The notes under the pieces were generated by a model. The model was not told the origin of the DNA, made no database searches, and saw only the letters and a list, made by a program, of their open reading frames with translations. DNA of 64,000 nucleotides from Akanthomyces muscarius. Its lineage: Eukaryota > Ascomycota > Sordariomycetes > Hypocreales > Cordycipitaceae. The stretch is from contig NC_079244.1 in assembly GCF_028009165.1 (NCBI RefSeq), positions 1,550,001 to 1,614,000 on the forward strand. Reading direction: 5' to 3'. Numbering within the stretch: position 1 is the first letter of the stretch; every line of letters starts with the position of its first letter. Shown one piece after another: positions 20,499 through 32,006 of this stretch. The position numbers and the translations under genes were made by a program.

Positions 20499-23400
20499 AT
20501 GGGGTCAAAAACTGCCCCCAACGTCACCATCGAAGACTTGATTGTCAGATCTAAGTTTCTTTTGCAAACCATAGCGCAAAACACCCACGAAAAATATGGA
20601 TTCGGGACACTAACGTGCACCATCTATGACTCCGCATGGGTTGCTCTCGTCAAGAAGCCAGACCAGACTGGCAAAGTGCAATGGCTATTCCCGGAGAGCT
20701 TTGCCTACATTATTAAGATGCAATGTGCTGACGGCGGTTGGATGAGCAACACCAAGGCCCAAGTGGATGGTATCCTCAACACCATGGCGGGACTGCTAGT
20801 GCTCAAACGATACACCACAGAGCCCCTCCAAGTGGCTCTAGACCAGGGTCATATGGCAGAGAAACTTGAGCGCGCACTGGACAGCCTTCGCTCTCAACTT
20901 GACTCCTGGGACGCCTCCACTTCCAATAACGTGGGATTCGAAGTGATTGTACCCGCCATGTTGGATCTCTTGGCTGCCGAAGACCCATCGCTTGTCTTCC
21001 ATTTCCAAGCCAAGCCGGACTTGCTCGAGGTGTACCAGGCAAAGCTTTCTCGATTCAAGCCAGAATTCTTGTACGGGAATGATTTTGTGACAGCTACACA
21101 CTCGCTGGAAGCATTCATCGGCCGACTAGACTTTGACAGGATCAAGCATCACAAGATGTTTGGTTCGTTTTTCGCATCACCGTCATCCACAGCTGCGTAC
21201 TTGATGAATGTTTCAGAATGGGACGAAGAGGCTGAGGCGTATCTGCGACACGTCGTCGCATTTTCTGTTGGACAAGGCAACGGTGGTGTTCCTGGTGTGT
21301 TTCCGACTACAAACTTCGAGTATATTTGGGTAAGTGTTTTCTTTACATCATCGGTCAGTAGTACTTTCCATGTGCGACAGCGGCTTACATGTTACTTTGA
21401 GGTCCTCTCAACTTTGCTTAGGTCTGGGTTCTCAGTGCTTGAGCTAGCCTCGCCGGAGCTCAACAGCATGACAGAAATGCTGCTTCAAACTTATGAAGAA
21501 TCCGAGGGTGTAGTTGGCCTAGGTAAGTTTAGACATGAGGAACAAACGACATCGTCTAACATTTGCAGCGCCTGGAATTGAAGCCGATGTCGATGACACT
21601 GCGAAGCTCATCACAACCCTAGGCTATCTCGGAGAGACAGTGCAGCCTCAACGTCTGATAGAGGTCTTTGAGGTGCAGACACACTTCCGAGTGTATCAGC
21701 ACGAGCGTGACGCAAGCTTCAGTGCAAACTGCAATGCCCTTATTGCTCTTCTGCATCCCGGTCATTGCGACATGTATTGTGCGCAAATTCGGAAGCTAGC
21801 CGAGTTTTTGTGCAATAGGAAATGGAATGCAGATGCGTGCATCCGGGACAAATGGGTGCGTTCATGTATCATGTGTGGTCCTTCTAGGCAGAGACTAACA
21901 ATAATAGAACACTAGCCATCTTTACTCATCATTATTATTTGCAGAAGCATTCACAGATTTGCTTTACTTGGTTGAACAAGATCACCTCGCAGAGACTTTC
22001 AGCGAGTCATTTTTACGCAAGGCTGGCATTTGCTTGTACCAAACTTGTCTGCGGCCCCTTTTGGACCAGTGTAGCAATGGATCCTGGGGTGATTCTATCG
22101 AAGAGACCGCTTATGCAGTCTCCATACTTGGCGAAGCACAAAAGCTGGTCTTTTTCCAGGACCTGCAGCAGATCTTACGCGCCGCCATCGACGAAGGCAT
22201 CGATTACATTCTGTCTTTTGCCACGACCAAAATGAGCCATCATTGGTCTGACAAGGTGAGCTACGGCTCCCATTCCATTACCGAAGCCTACATCTTGGCC
22301 GCTCTCCGGCAAGCGACTGTGCCCTTCACGGGTGCCATCGGCTGTTCCATATTCGGAAACGCTACCGTGGAAAAGTCTGCAAGACAGATTGAGTTGTTTC
22401 ACAAAACGCCCCTTTTAGAGTGTCTGCCTCGATGGGAGGTGGTTGCATCTCTCATTGACGCTGAACTGTTTGAACGGTTCATCGACGTCCCCAAGCTCCA
22501 GTTTCTGCCCTCGAATAGTGTCCAGGGCGGCGCGTACCTCAAGTTGGTGCCGTTTACCTGGACTAGCTGCAGCAACAGATCGAGGTCGTATGCTTCTCCC
22601 AGCTTTTTGCATGAGATGATGGTCCTGTCTTTCTTTACGTATCAAGCTGATGAGTTTATGGAGTCCATTGCTGGACCATCATTTCATGGTCGCTACGGGA
22701 TTTTGCGAAGTCTTATTGACAAAGCGACGTTTCATCCGCTGGAGCTGCCTCTCTCTCTTGAACCCGAACTTAACGAGCAAGTGACCAAAGCCGATGCAGA
22801 AATATCACAACAGCTGTCACAATGTGTGGACTTTCTGCTTAACAACGACGTCATACAACAGGCGAGCTTCCACGACCGACGTAATCTTCGACAGGAGCTG
22901 CGTCACTTTTTCCTCGCCCACACAGCCCAGGCGCAGGATAATCTGCGTTACGTGATGGACATTCAACTCGAGGACAAAGTCGTCTGTTCCGTATCCCACA
23001 GTTACGCTCGATGGGTAGCGACAACGTCGGCCGACCACATTGCCGGCCCGTTCTGCTTTGCGTTTGCGCTCTGTGTCATTGGCGCCAGCCTGCCCTCCAG
23101 AACGCTAGACAAAGACTGCTTTCCGTTAGTAGTGGAAAAGTATTATGCCGCCAGTGCCTCCACGCATCTCTCCATCATGTGCCGCATGTACAACGACATC
23201 GGCTCCTGGGAAAGAGACAATCGCGAAAACAACCTGAATTCGCTGCACTTTGAGGAGTTCGCCACAGAAGTGAAAGCAGGCAGCCAGAAATTGGCTCTGT
23301 ACGGTCTGGCTCAGTATGAGCGCGGCTGTTGGAATGAGGCACTGAGTCTTTTACAGGCCGAGAATAATGCCAAAGGCAACAATTCGATGAAACAGTGTGG

Positions 23401-23521
23401 TAACCGTCGCATCAATTTGGTTCGTTTGTTTTGTGATGTTACGGATATCTATGGCCAGATCTATCTTCTAAAGGATATCTCCAGCCCGATTGCAGTGCGG
23501 CAGCGCACAGCGGCGGCGTGA
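20499..23521 (+). CDS. Bifunctional diterpene cyclase (CPS/KS type: class II plus class I)
   Basis: Four exons (20499-21329, 21402-21522, 21569-21855, 21908-23521), 950 aa, the usual size of fungal bifunctional labdane-type cyclases. N-terminal class II features are TIYDSAW, QCADGGW and the protonation motif DVDD at 324-327. C-terminal class I features are DEFME at 661-665 (fungal form of DDxxD) and NDIGSWERD at 842-850 (form of the NSE motif), followed by NNLNS. The enzyme should therefore protonate and cyclise GGPP to a copalyl-type diphosphate, then ionise it to a polycyclic hydrocarbon or alcohol. Whether the product is ent-kaurene, aphidicolan-16-beta-ol, pimaradiene or another skeleton cannot be read from these motifs. 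All three introns (72, 46 and 52 nt) use GTAAGT or GTGCGT donors; two splices restore LAPGIEADVDD and DKWNTS. Confidence 0.95.
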
Positions 23522-24429
23522 GTCACACACGTGTCGTAAATACAACAGGCGAGATCTGAAGCTTTGCGATGTTTTTATATCAAGTCTTTAGTCTAAATTG
23601 GGAGACATGTGTTACATGAAAGCCTTGTAGCTGTCAAAATAGCGCTAGAATAAGATGCTTCTCAGTCGTGTTCAACCAAAGCCAGGTATCATGCGACAAA
23701 GGAGGGTGTCAGGGACCTCGAAGCTATATAGTGGATGCTAGGGATACTCGGCCACGGTCTGGTATCGCTTGATCTTTTTGATCTCTGTGGCCGAGTGGTT
23801 TACCTAGCGCCCCGGTTCCTCACAGAGGGACACTGAAAGCATTTTCTCGTCTGCAACGACGAGTATGTCGAGAAATCTGATTTGGGAAGAAAAGGTGATT
23901 TGCTTAACTCATCAGATTCGCTTTTATATCATAATGGCGCGCAGACGCTAGGGAAAGAGAGGTAGTGGCATGCCAAATTGCGGCGCTTTAAAATTCTGCT
24001 TTCGTAAGTCTTGAGCTAACACACGGAATGCTCCGGAGAAATTGAACCTGAGAAATTGTAGGTCAGTCGTCAGCCATCGTGCACCGTTGTTCGTGTTAAT
24101 TTCATCACCGAGGCAAGCTCAGAATGCGGCAGCTTCCTCGGCGGCGGCGGCGTCGTGCGATTGGATAGCGGTGAGGTTCTGTTCTGCGACCATCTCATTC
24201 CCAGATAGGCAATTTTCTATCTTTTGACTTCACATGAGTTTTCGGCATATGTACTTCAGACCAATCCAGTGCGCTCCACTTCGTCTCGGCCCTGCCCAAA
24301 GTAGCAACAGCGACGAGTTCATTCAACTGCTCAGAGTCGCACGGGCATCCGGCCAGAATCAAGTCGTAATCATTATCAACTCTCTTTCCGGCTATTCCAA
24401 ATCGTGGAGAGGCCTTTCTATTCATTAAA
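23522..24429. other. Intergenic region between the cyclase and the second P450
   Basis: About 900 bp holding the 3' end of the cyclase gene and the promoter of the P450. It contains two inverted repeats near 23.8 kb, described separately, and a short GGC run near 24140. No gene is supported. Confidence 0.5.
23783..23863 (+). other. tRNA-like / Pol III box A element with two hairpins
   Basis: CTCTGTG at 23783-23789 pairs with CACAGAG at 23821-23827, and CTCGTC at 23846-23851 pairs with GACGAG at 23858-23863. Between the first arms lies TGGCCGAGTGG (23788-23798), a perfect match to the tRNA box A consensus, and GGTTC (23814-23818), half of a box B. The box spacing is too short and no cloverleaf closes, so this is not a working tRNA. 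It could be a tRNA relic or a SINE head, or coincidence. Confidence 0.3.
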
Positions 24430-26128
24430 ATGAGCTTTCCGATTATCTTTGGTGCCATGGCGGGCGTGGTACGTCAAGCATTAATTCTACGCATTCCCAG
24501 CTAACACAGCAAAACAGGTGGCATTGTATCTATGTACAGCAACATTGTATAATGTATTGGTACATCCTCTGCGAGACATTCCCGGGCCGATTCTCTTCCG
24601 TGCGTCGGTCCTCCCCAAGTCTTACTATATGATCACGGGTGTCCTGCAATTTAAAGTTAAAAGTCTGCACGACAAGTACGGTGCCATTGTGCGCATCGCC
24701 CCTAACGAAATCAGCGTTGTCGGCGCGGGGGCTTGGAACGACATCTACGGGCGGCGTCCTAGCGGCGGTGGCGAGCTTTCGAAGTACTATAACTTCTACG
24801 TTCTCGAAGAGTCCTCTCCGCGAGACATAATCAACGCCGAGCCGGCGCAGCATCGTATGTTGCGCCGGCTTCTGGCGCACGGCTTCTCGGAGAGGTCAAT
24901 GCATGCACAAGGCTCCATCATTAGTGGTTATATTGACATTCTCATATCCAGTCTCCGAAGCAAGTGCGACGATGGTGACGCCGTCGTAGACCTAAATAAG
25001 TGGTTGAACTGGACTACGTTTGACATTATTGGTAACCTGTCGTTCGGGTCAGATGCGAGCAACCTGCGCAGCGCCGAGTGGACGCCGTGGGTCAAAGCGA
25101 GCGCAAAACACAACAAGTCAATGGCCATAGTGGCTTGTTTAAAAGGGTTGGGCTTTGGAAAGCTGATCAAGTTAGCCATTCGGTGTGGTCTACTTCCGAC
25201 GCAAGGATATCTGGACTACATCAAGTCGCACGTGAAGGAACGCGCGCAGCTTGGTGTAGAGCGGCCAGACTTCATCGAGGGGTTGATACAGAAGCAAAAC
25301 GGCCTGGTGTGTATTTCCCATCTGAGACTTTCCATTTTGTTTTAGCAATACTGACTCATGCTTCGTGCTAGTCATTGGACGAAATTGCACGCAATGCAGA
25401 AGCTTTGATTGGGGCTGGCTCAGAATCCACGGCGACTTTTTTGTCTGGAGTCATATATGCTCTTCTTACACATCCAGAATGGCTTGACAAACTGACAACT
25501 GAAATACGGTCCACCTTTAAGAGCGAGGCGGAGATTGACTTTACGTCTGTTAAGCACCTAGATTACATGCTAGCGTGCTTGAACGAGACGTTTCGTTATT
25601 ACCCACCAGTGACGAACGGCATGCCAAGGATAGCTCCAAAGGGTGGAACATTAATATGTGGCACGTTTGTGCCAGAGAATGTGAGTATAAAGGTCCAGTC
25701 TTGCTCGTTTTCTTTTTCAGCTACTGATATGTGCTTGGTTATAGACTGTGGTCGCAATCTGGCAGTGGGCAATATGCCATGACACCACTCTATGGACAGA
25801 TCCGTACGAATTTCGGCCAGAAAGATTTCTTGGCGATAAAAACTTCAAAAATGATAAACTGGAAGCGCTCCAACCGTTCAGCATAGGGACACGAAACTGC
25901 ATTGGAAGAAAGTAAGTGAGTTTGTATGCGTAACATAACGCCCACTAATCACAGTCGTCTATCAGCCTCTCGTACGCGGAGACAAAGCTAATTTTAGCCC
26001 GGCTAATCTACAATTTTGACATGAAGATACACCATAGCAGCAAAAATTGGATGCAATTGCAAAAGGCATACTTTGTATGGGACCCTCCAGCGTTGAACAT
26101 TACTCTTTGCCGACGGAGCGTAGCTTAG
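24430..26128 (+). CDS. Cytochrome P450 of the CYP58/CYP65-like clan, diterpene-cluster oxidase
   Basis: Five exons (24430-24468, 24518-25306, 25372-25680, 25745-25911, 25966-26128), 488 aa. Membrane-bound monooxygenase expected to hydroxylate the cyclase product. The N-terminal anchor is followed by HPLRDIPGP; then come YGAIVRIAPNEIS, the I-helix AGSEST, ETFR (ExxR), RPERF, and the haem loop FSIGTRNCIG with Cys431. The pattern resembles CYP58/CYP65-type fungal P450s such as isotrichodermin hydroxylase relatives, so it is unrelated in family to the first P450. The 13-codon first exon is needed to complete the anchor; its GTACGT donor and CAG acceptor keep phase 0. The tail lies only 174 bp from the tail of the regulator gene. 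Substrate and position of oxidation are unknown. Confidence 0.92.
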
Positions 26129-26302
26129 TCGCCATTACTGTTATGGTTTGCCCGCCAGGATTACTTCACCACGACGGATCGAACAACACGGGCATATATA
26201 AGCAACTTGTCTGATAATTTGTTACTCTCTGTTCCCGTTTATTTGGACATCATAAAAAATCACTAGCTGTCTGCAGAAACTCTCCAAGCTCAAGACCAGT
26301 CT

Positions 26303-27488
26303 TCAACCCACTTGAGCGTGCAATTTATCTCTGATATCTTTGATCATGTCCCTGTGAGCCGGCCAGCTTTGCGCCATGACTAGCGTTTCGACCCGATTAA
26401 CTAGTTCTTTCACCTTAATCGTTCTTGAGGAGCGAAGACTCGTCAAGATAATATGCTCATCATCTTCATCCAGTGATTGTTTTCTCATTCTCCAATCGCA
26501 ATCATAGTCAACGAGCGGTTTTGGCCGTCTTGCCTTAGCTGCTAGCGCTGCATCGCGCTGCTTGGCCTCGCATTCGGTAGAGACGGCCTCCAGCACCACA
26601 GCCATGCGGCTGCACATACTTATCAGCGTCATGATGTATGCAGAGTTTTCTATACATAGGTAGCAATCGAGCAGTGCTTCACTATCCTTGACTGACTGCT
26701 TCAAATGGCTCAGAATCTCGACAGCACCTGCGGAGTGGCTATCGCTAGCCCAGACAAGGTTCACCTGTGTCGCTTCAAATGCCTTCAATGCCTGCAAGAA
26801 GCAATTTGCCGGGTGATGGTTCGATTGCGTTACGTCTTCGTACTCTGTGAACTGTTGTATGTTTTCATTAAGGAAGTTGCTAAAGTCGGCTTCAACAGCG
26901 ACGATGTCTGTTGGGGAAAGTTGCGAGCCGTGATGGAGAAAAAAGTCGTTGGATGTTGACAAGAAAGTTTCACTGTAATCTTCTTTTTACACTTAGTTAG
27001 CAGGGATCCTTTTTGCTTGGTAATTTAATCGGAAACAGCATACTTTGAAGAGAGAAAGATCCTGCAGCGGCAGATTTCGACGGACTGGGGCTTCGGAAAG
27101 TGTGAGTCGTGCCAGAAGCATCACTGCTTCCGACAAAGAATTCGTCATTACTGGCGTCGCGGCTTGTGTCTTGTTCGCTTTGCAAAGACTGGTCCTGCGT
27201 GGGAGAGCCCGCAGAATGTCCCCCGACCGCGAGGTAACCGCACTGCAGCTTTTTGCCCGCGCACCGTCGGCACCCGAGTGGTTCGCCGGAGCATTTTACC
27301 TTTCAATTTTGAATTCTTTAGTTTGCAAACACGTTTGGCTCTAGAGGGATTTTTTCATTTACCTTGCTTTTTCTGCAATTCGTACACGCTGCAACGTAGT
27401 GGCCTTTCGGCTTCGCAAAGGGAGGATCGGTCTCCTTTGCCGAGTATGCCATGCCGGCTTCTTTGGAGCGCTTCAGCGTGCAAAACAT
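26303..27488 (-). CDS. AflR-like Zn2Cys6 transcription factor, probable cluster regulator
   Basis: Three exons (27488-27363, 27299-27044, 26982-26303), 353 aa. Splicing after CTNCRKSK restores a full zinc cluster, CxxCx6Cx6CxxCx6C, with spacing typical of the GAL4/AflR class; unspliced, the frame ends a few codons later. Exon 3 begins with DYSETFLSTSNDFF and ends in a helical region (LLDCYLCIENSAYIMTLISMCSRM) that resembles the C-terminal domain of aflatoxin-regulator proteins. It should bind CGG- or TCG-type half-sites and switch on the cluster. Both introns (63 and 61 nt) have CTAA-type branch points. A second in-frame ATG at 27452 is an alternative start. It is convergent with the second P450 and marks the right edge of the compact cluster. 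Confidence 0.82.
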
Positions 27489-27635
27489 GACATGTACCGG
27501 GTTTGAGGTCGCACACGCTTGCTGTCGTCCCGTACTGAGCCACTCCCTTGAATTGGTGTAACACGAGCAGTAGACACTGCATGAATTCGAAATCGGCCGA
27601 TTTGGTGAAGTACTACTTTTTGTAGCACTTCCCAG

Positions 27636-27659
27636 CAATGCATCAATGCATCAATGCAT
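27636..27659. repeat. Three tandem copies of CAATGCAT
   Basis: Perfect head-to-tail octamers about 150 bp upstream of the regulator's proposed ATG. Each unit contains ATGCAT, a self-complementary hexamer. It may be a simple repeat or a regulatory array. Confidence 0.8.
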
Positions 27660-30011
27660 CAGCCCATGTGTAATTTAAATGGCTCAAGCTCGCAGGCTGT
27701 CGACAACATGAAAATGCATTGCATGTTATAAGGCTGCCAGACATGCGTCTCGTTTGCTGTTATCAAATGGTCACACCATGCATGATGGCGGGGCTCCTGC
27801 GGGCATGGACATGGTATCGTTGATAGACTTGCCATTTCGCTTACAGAACGCAGCTTAGGAGGCATCAGTAGTGTGATTAATACTCCCATGTTCATTTTGC
27901 CCTAGTTTGAGGTAACTCCGTCCTCTCGGACCTTCTCTCGTGGAGCATGACTAGGCAAGAAGAAGAATATCTTAATGAAATATGAGGCTGCGTTTAAGGA
28001 ATGACGACGGTAAGCTTCTAACTTGCCGCTTTTGTTAGCAGCCGATGTACTAGACTTGGCGAAGGATGACCGACTGTCTCCTTGTAACAGTCCTCTCCAA
28101 GGCATGTTTATGGGGTATTCCCGGCACCCCGGATCACCTTCCCTACCCCATTTCGGCGGGTTGAACCACAGCGCCACATTGCACCCGGAAGCGCAAGAAC
28201 GGTCGCAACAGATGCGCTCCACGCAGAACGAATCAGCTCTTAGTTTTTGTGTCAAGTCCTCTAGCGCGATTGCACTGAGGAAGCCGGCAGGATGTCGGCC
28301 ATGCTCATCCAGCGCCGACACAAAGACCCGGGAGATTACAACGCAGCAAGGCTGCGGTGTCCATGTACGCCGCAATCATATACTGGTATTGGCAACAATC
28401 TGCAAAGGCCCCCGTGGGGCCGTGGGGAGCGGTTGGATGAGCGCCGTTGGATACATAATTGCAATATCAGGCTGCAACTCTCCGTTCCGCTTCGCGCCCA
28501 AGATGTCGAGTCCAAAAGCGACTACCCAACGTCCACACTAATTAGTTGGTCGTTCACTCCGGAAACGAAGCCAGCCCGCCAAGGGGATGAATACAGGGAT
28601 GTCGACTCGTCACTCAAGCCGCCGTCAACTTCATTACATTTACATCAGGCTTAGTCGAGCGGTCGCCTCTAACCCCTCATATGTCTCTCTGCTTGTGGAG
28701 ATTGCGACGTAATCGTCTTGCATAGTTTCCCCTCTCGGATGATCCTTCAGGATTCCAGTACAGCTGCGTTGTATAGTGCCAAAGTGCCTAATTGTAGAAC
28801 GAGGCTGTGAACTGTCTTGGTGTGTCTTGGGGGCGCAGATCTTGGGCGGGGCGCCGAGAGAATGTGGTGGCGATGCTAGTTTTAATCTTCTGTTACTACA
28901 TCGGGTGGGAGGGTGGCGGACATTGAAGGCGTGGCAGATTAGGGAAATACCAGGCTGCGGAAACTACGGACCAACCAGATCATCCACGTCACTGGCATGG
29001 ATAGCGAGCCAAAAATTCCCGGAGTCTGGCATCACCGATTTCGACGGGCCTATCTGCCCACTCGTCCGAGTTTACAACCATAGAGTCTAAGCTATTTAGC
29101 CACCAAAAAATTAAAGTTAGTTAGCCACTTGATTCAAAGAGCAGGCGGAAGTAGCACAATCACACCACTAAGTTATATCATAAAAACCATAAACCCTGCT
29201 ATTTCCTTGCAGGAATAAAAAAAAATTAAGCTAAGAAAATATACTACTGGTACTCAGCTCTGAAACCCTATTCCTAAGCAAAATCCTAACCGCCCAACCA
29301 CCCTAAGCCTAGCCTGCTGCTTTTTACTAAATATTTGTAGAAGTACAAGCTGCGGGTGGCGTCAAAATTGTTGATCGCTAATTGTATCTTTACTGTGCTA
29401 CTAAATTGGCGGCCAACTTTGTTTTCTAAGTGGTGCGATAACTGAGCCCCCTTGTCCAGCGGACGTTCGTCGACAGGACCGCCTGTCTTACAAGGGTTGA
29501 CACTGTTTTAAGGTGGCAGGTTAAGCCGTTTTCTGGAGGGAGATTTATGAACAGGGCCTGAATTCGGACGAAACACCGCCGGCTGATGACGCCTAACTGG
29601 CGGCGCCTGGCTGTATCGCCCACAACGGTCCGCTCCCAGTGATGAACTGAAAACATATTGAGATGACTGACCAGCACCTACTGGAGAGCACTGGGGAACA
29701 GAGCGATGCTTGGAAGCGCTGGAGAAGGCTCGCCACAGCATCGACAGAGGTCCAAATGGCGCCGGGCAAGTGCCGAATTCAAAACAACAAAGTATTTTTA
29801 TAATATACGTAAGTTCAAATAGTCAATTTCCTTGCTCTATTTTATGAATTAGTGTATTGCCGACTCAGCGTGCGGACGCTGAGTATGCCAAGCGCACAGC
29901 GTTCCGCAAGCCTCTGCCCGTAATCGCTGCCAGCCAGCAAGAGTCACATCGATGTTTCTCGACTTGCCCATCATAGCAAGTTAGATAAATGAAGGAAGAA
30001 GAATTATTCTG

Positions 30012-30423
30012 CTAATCCTTCGTCATCTGAAACAGCTTCTCAATCACAGCCGATTGCTCCTTCTTCAAGTCTTCATGGTGCACTTCCGTTTGCAAATGCC
30101 TAGCGACACCGGCGGCGACAAGGGCTCAACGACTCCCTTTGAGCGAAACCAAGGGCAAGAAATTATATAGCGAGAATTGCACTTTGAAGAGGTAGACTCC
30201 TAGTTTCTTGACTCTCGTTCGATACGCAACGCCCATCGACTTCCTCGTCGTCGCCACCAGCACAATGTTCGTTTTGATCGCTAGCGCTATCGTAACCTTC
30301 CCTACGGTTAGTTCCTCCCGTCGTTCTCCAGCCATTATACTTGTCGGCTAATGTCACGGGCAGATGTTTTTTTGGACAGCTCTTCGAGCGTTTGTTAGAA
30401 TAAAGAACAGCGGCGCTGTCCAC
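30012..30423 (-). pseudogene. Possible decayed C-terminal gene remnant
   Basis: On the minus strand an open segment running down to a TAA near 30163 has codon-like composition (for example DEEVDGRCVSNESQETRS). After a stop and a frame change it is followed by a second segment ending TEVHHEDLKKEQSAVIEKLF and a TAG at 30012. The amphipathic, charged tail looks like real protein, but no start, splice signals or family were found. It could be a broken gene end or chance. Confidence 0.22.
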
Positions 30424-32006
30424 CGCGAAGGCTCCAGCCAGCGCGTCGGCTGCTACTCGACACTCTTCCCCTTTATAGCCCTAGCCGTCTTGGCTGGCAA
30501 GCTTGGCAATCCGCTGAAGCCCACTGCGGCGCCGCCTAGAACTTGTTCCGGAGCCACTGAAAGGACGCCGAGACCAGGGCTAAGGTTGCCTTGCTCCCGC
30601 CTGACCCTGCCTGCCTGGCATACCTGACGAGAACGATGCACCCGCATCGGCAGACCAGGCGCGACGCCATCTGCCCACCTTTTTTTGTTTTCATCTCGTT
30701 CTCGGCTCCCTTTGATCCGCGTGTGGATGGCTTCCGAGCCATGTTCGCGAGTTGGGCTTGGTCAGCCTCACGACTAATGCGCCTCCTTTAGGATGCACAG
30801 CATCCTGACAGGTGACAGCTGAAAAACAGCCCAGCATCACTGGGGATGGATGCCGAGCCTATAGAACAGGATCGTGCTAAAGTGCATCAATTACACAGTT
30901 TCTTGAGCCAGGAAGACAAATGGAATAACCACTGAACGCTGTGTTCACATTTTGCAAGTGCATCGGCCGCACTTTGGCTGGCTCAACTGTCCTCGTCGGC
31001 CAACAGCGACGTAGGCAGTACGCGGAAACCGGCGTTCCGACCGCTCTGGCGATGGCGCTAAAAAATGATTCCGTCGTCCAATCTACCCGAGGCCGAAGCT
31101 GCTCCTGATCCGCATCAATGGCGGTGAAGTTTCTTTGTCCAGGGTAACGCCCGCGCGCGCGCCTGTCGCACCCTGGTTTGCCACTGTCGCAGGTCATCAC
31201 AGCTGTGCTGCATTCGACAAGGGTGTGGCTTGTCATGCCGTGCGCGCGCAAATGCGAGGCGACCTATCAAAGTCGTCCTGCAGGGCTTGTCTGAAGGGGC
31301 AAGCAAGTTTGCGTTGTGGAACCACGTCAACATGGCGCCTTGAGATCAGTGTTGGCCGACGCGCAGATTGGCCAGGTCGTACCCTGCCGCCGCTCGAAAA
31401 GCCCCTCCGCCAACGCCAGGCGCAACCGAGATGCCGTCCGCAGTGTCTGGCAAATGTGATTCAAAAGGACAATAGGAAACGCCAATGGCGTGCCCAAGGC
31501 CTACAAAAGTGCCCACCGCCCACGCTTATGCAGGGTGGCATGCCCCCGCCCAGCCTCGTCGCTTACACGGGCAAAGACAGCGCCGTGTCCAATGAGAGAC
31601 GGCGGTAAATATGCTCGATAGGGTTGGGGGGATCATGTTTGAGCTCATGCGGTCCTCTGGACATGTGCTGCCGAGTCTCAAGAGCCCGAGACTCTTCATC
31701 ATGTCCCATGTATCATCGCATCAGGTCGCAAATGACACCCCCATGGTGTGTGACGCTGCCCCATCCCCCGGCTTCCAGGTCTTTTCCAGTGGGACTATCG
31801 ACGTGATACTGAGATTATGCAATCAATCAGTCTTGTTTAAAAAAACGCCACTGTGACAGGGTTAACGTTTAGGCTGTGCTAGGCCTGCCTGGCCAGGTTA
31901 CCTTCGGGCTCGCGGCCACCTACGTACTTAAAGAGCATGTCTGCACCATCCCGGAAAGATGTCGAGGTCCTGTTTGCAGCTTCATGTCAAACAAATTTCT
32001 GTCAAA

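Larger units (their letters stand above)
27489..32006. other. 4.5 kb gene-free stretch between the cluster core and the O-methyltransferase
   Basis: No intact gene was recognised. The parts nearest the ends are presumably the promoters of the regulator and O-methyltransferase. The interior mixes AT-rich DNA (29091-29330) with GC-rich DNA, several unsupported open frames up to about 170 codons, a tandem octamer repeat and a possible decayed C-terminus near 30.1 kb. This looks like eroded sequence, perhaps a former cluster gene or transposon, but no family can be named. Confidence 0.5.

Noticed and set aside
23783..23863. Functional tRNA gene
   Set aside because: Box A is perfect but box B is incomplete, spacing is too short and no anticodon arm or acceptor stem can be drawn.
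13814..27488. Gibberellin gene cluster
   Set aside because: Only two P450s are present, one of them outside the CYP68/69/503 set, and no desaturase is in the window. The match to the aphidicolin-type set is closer.
28023..28541. 172-codon frame in the gap, and its antisense partner at 27902-28375
   Set aside because: No recognisable motif, no start context and no splice partners; kept only as part of the gene-free stretch.
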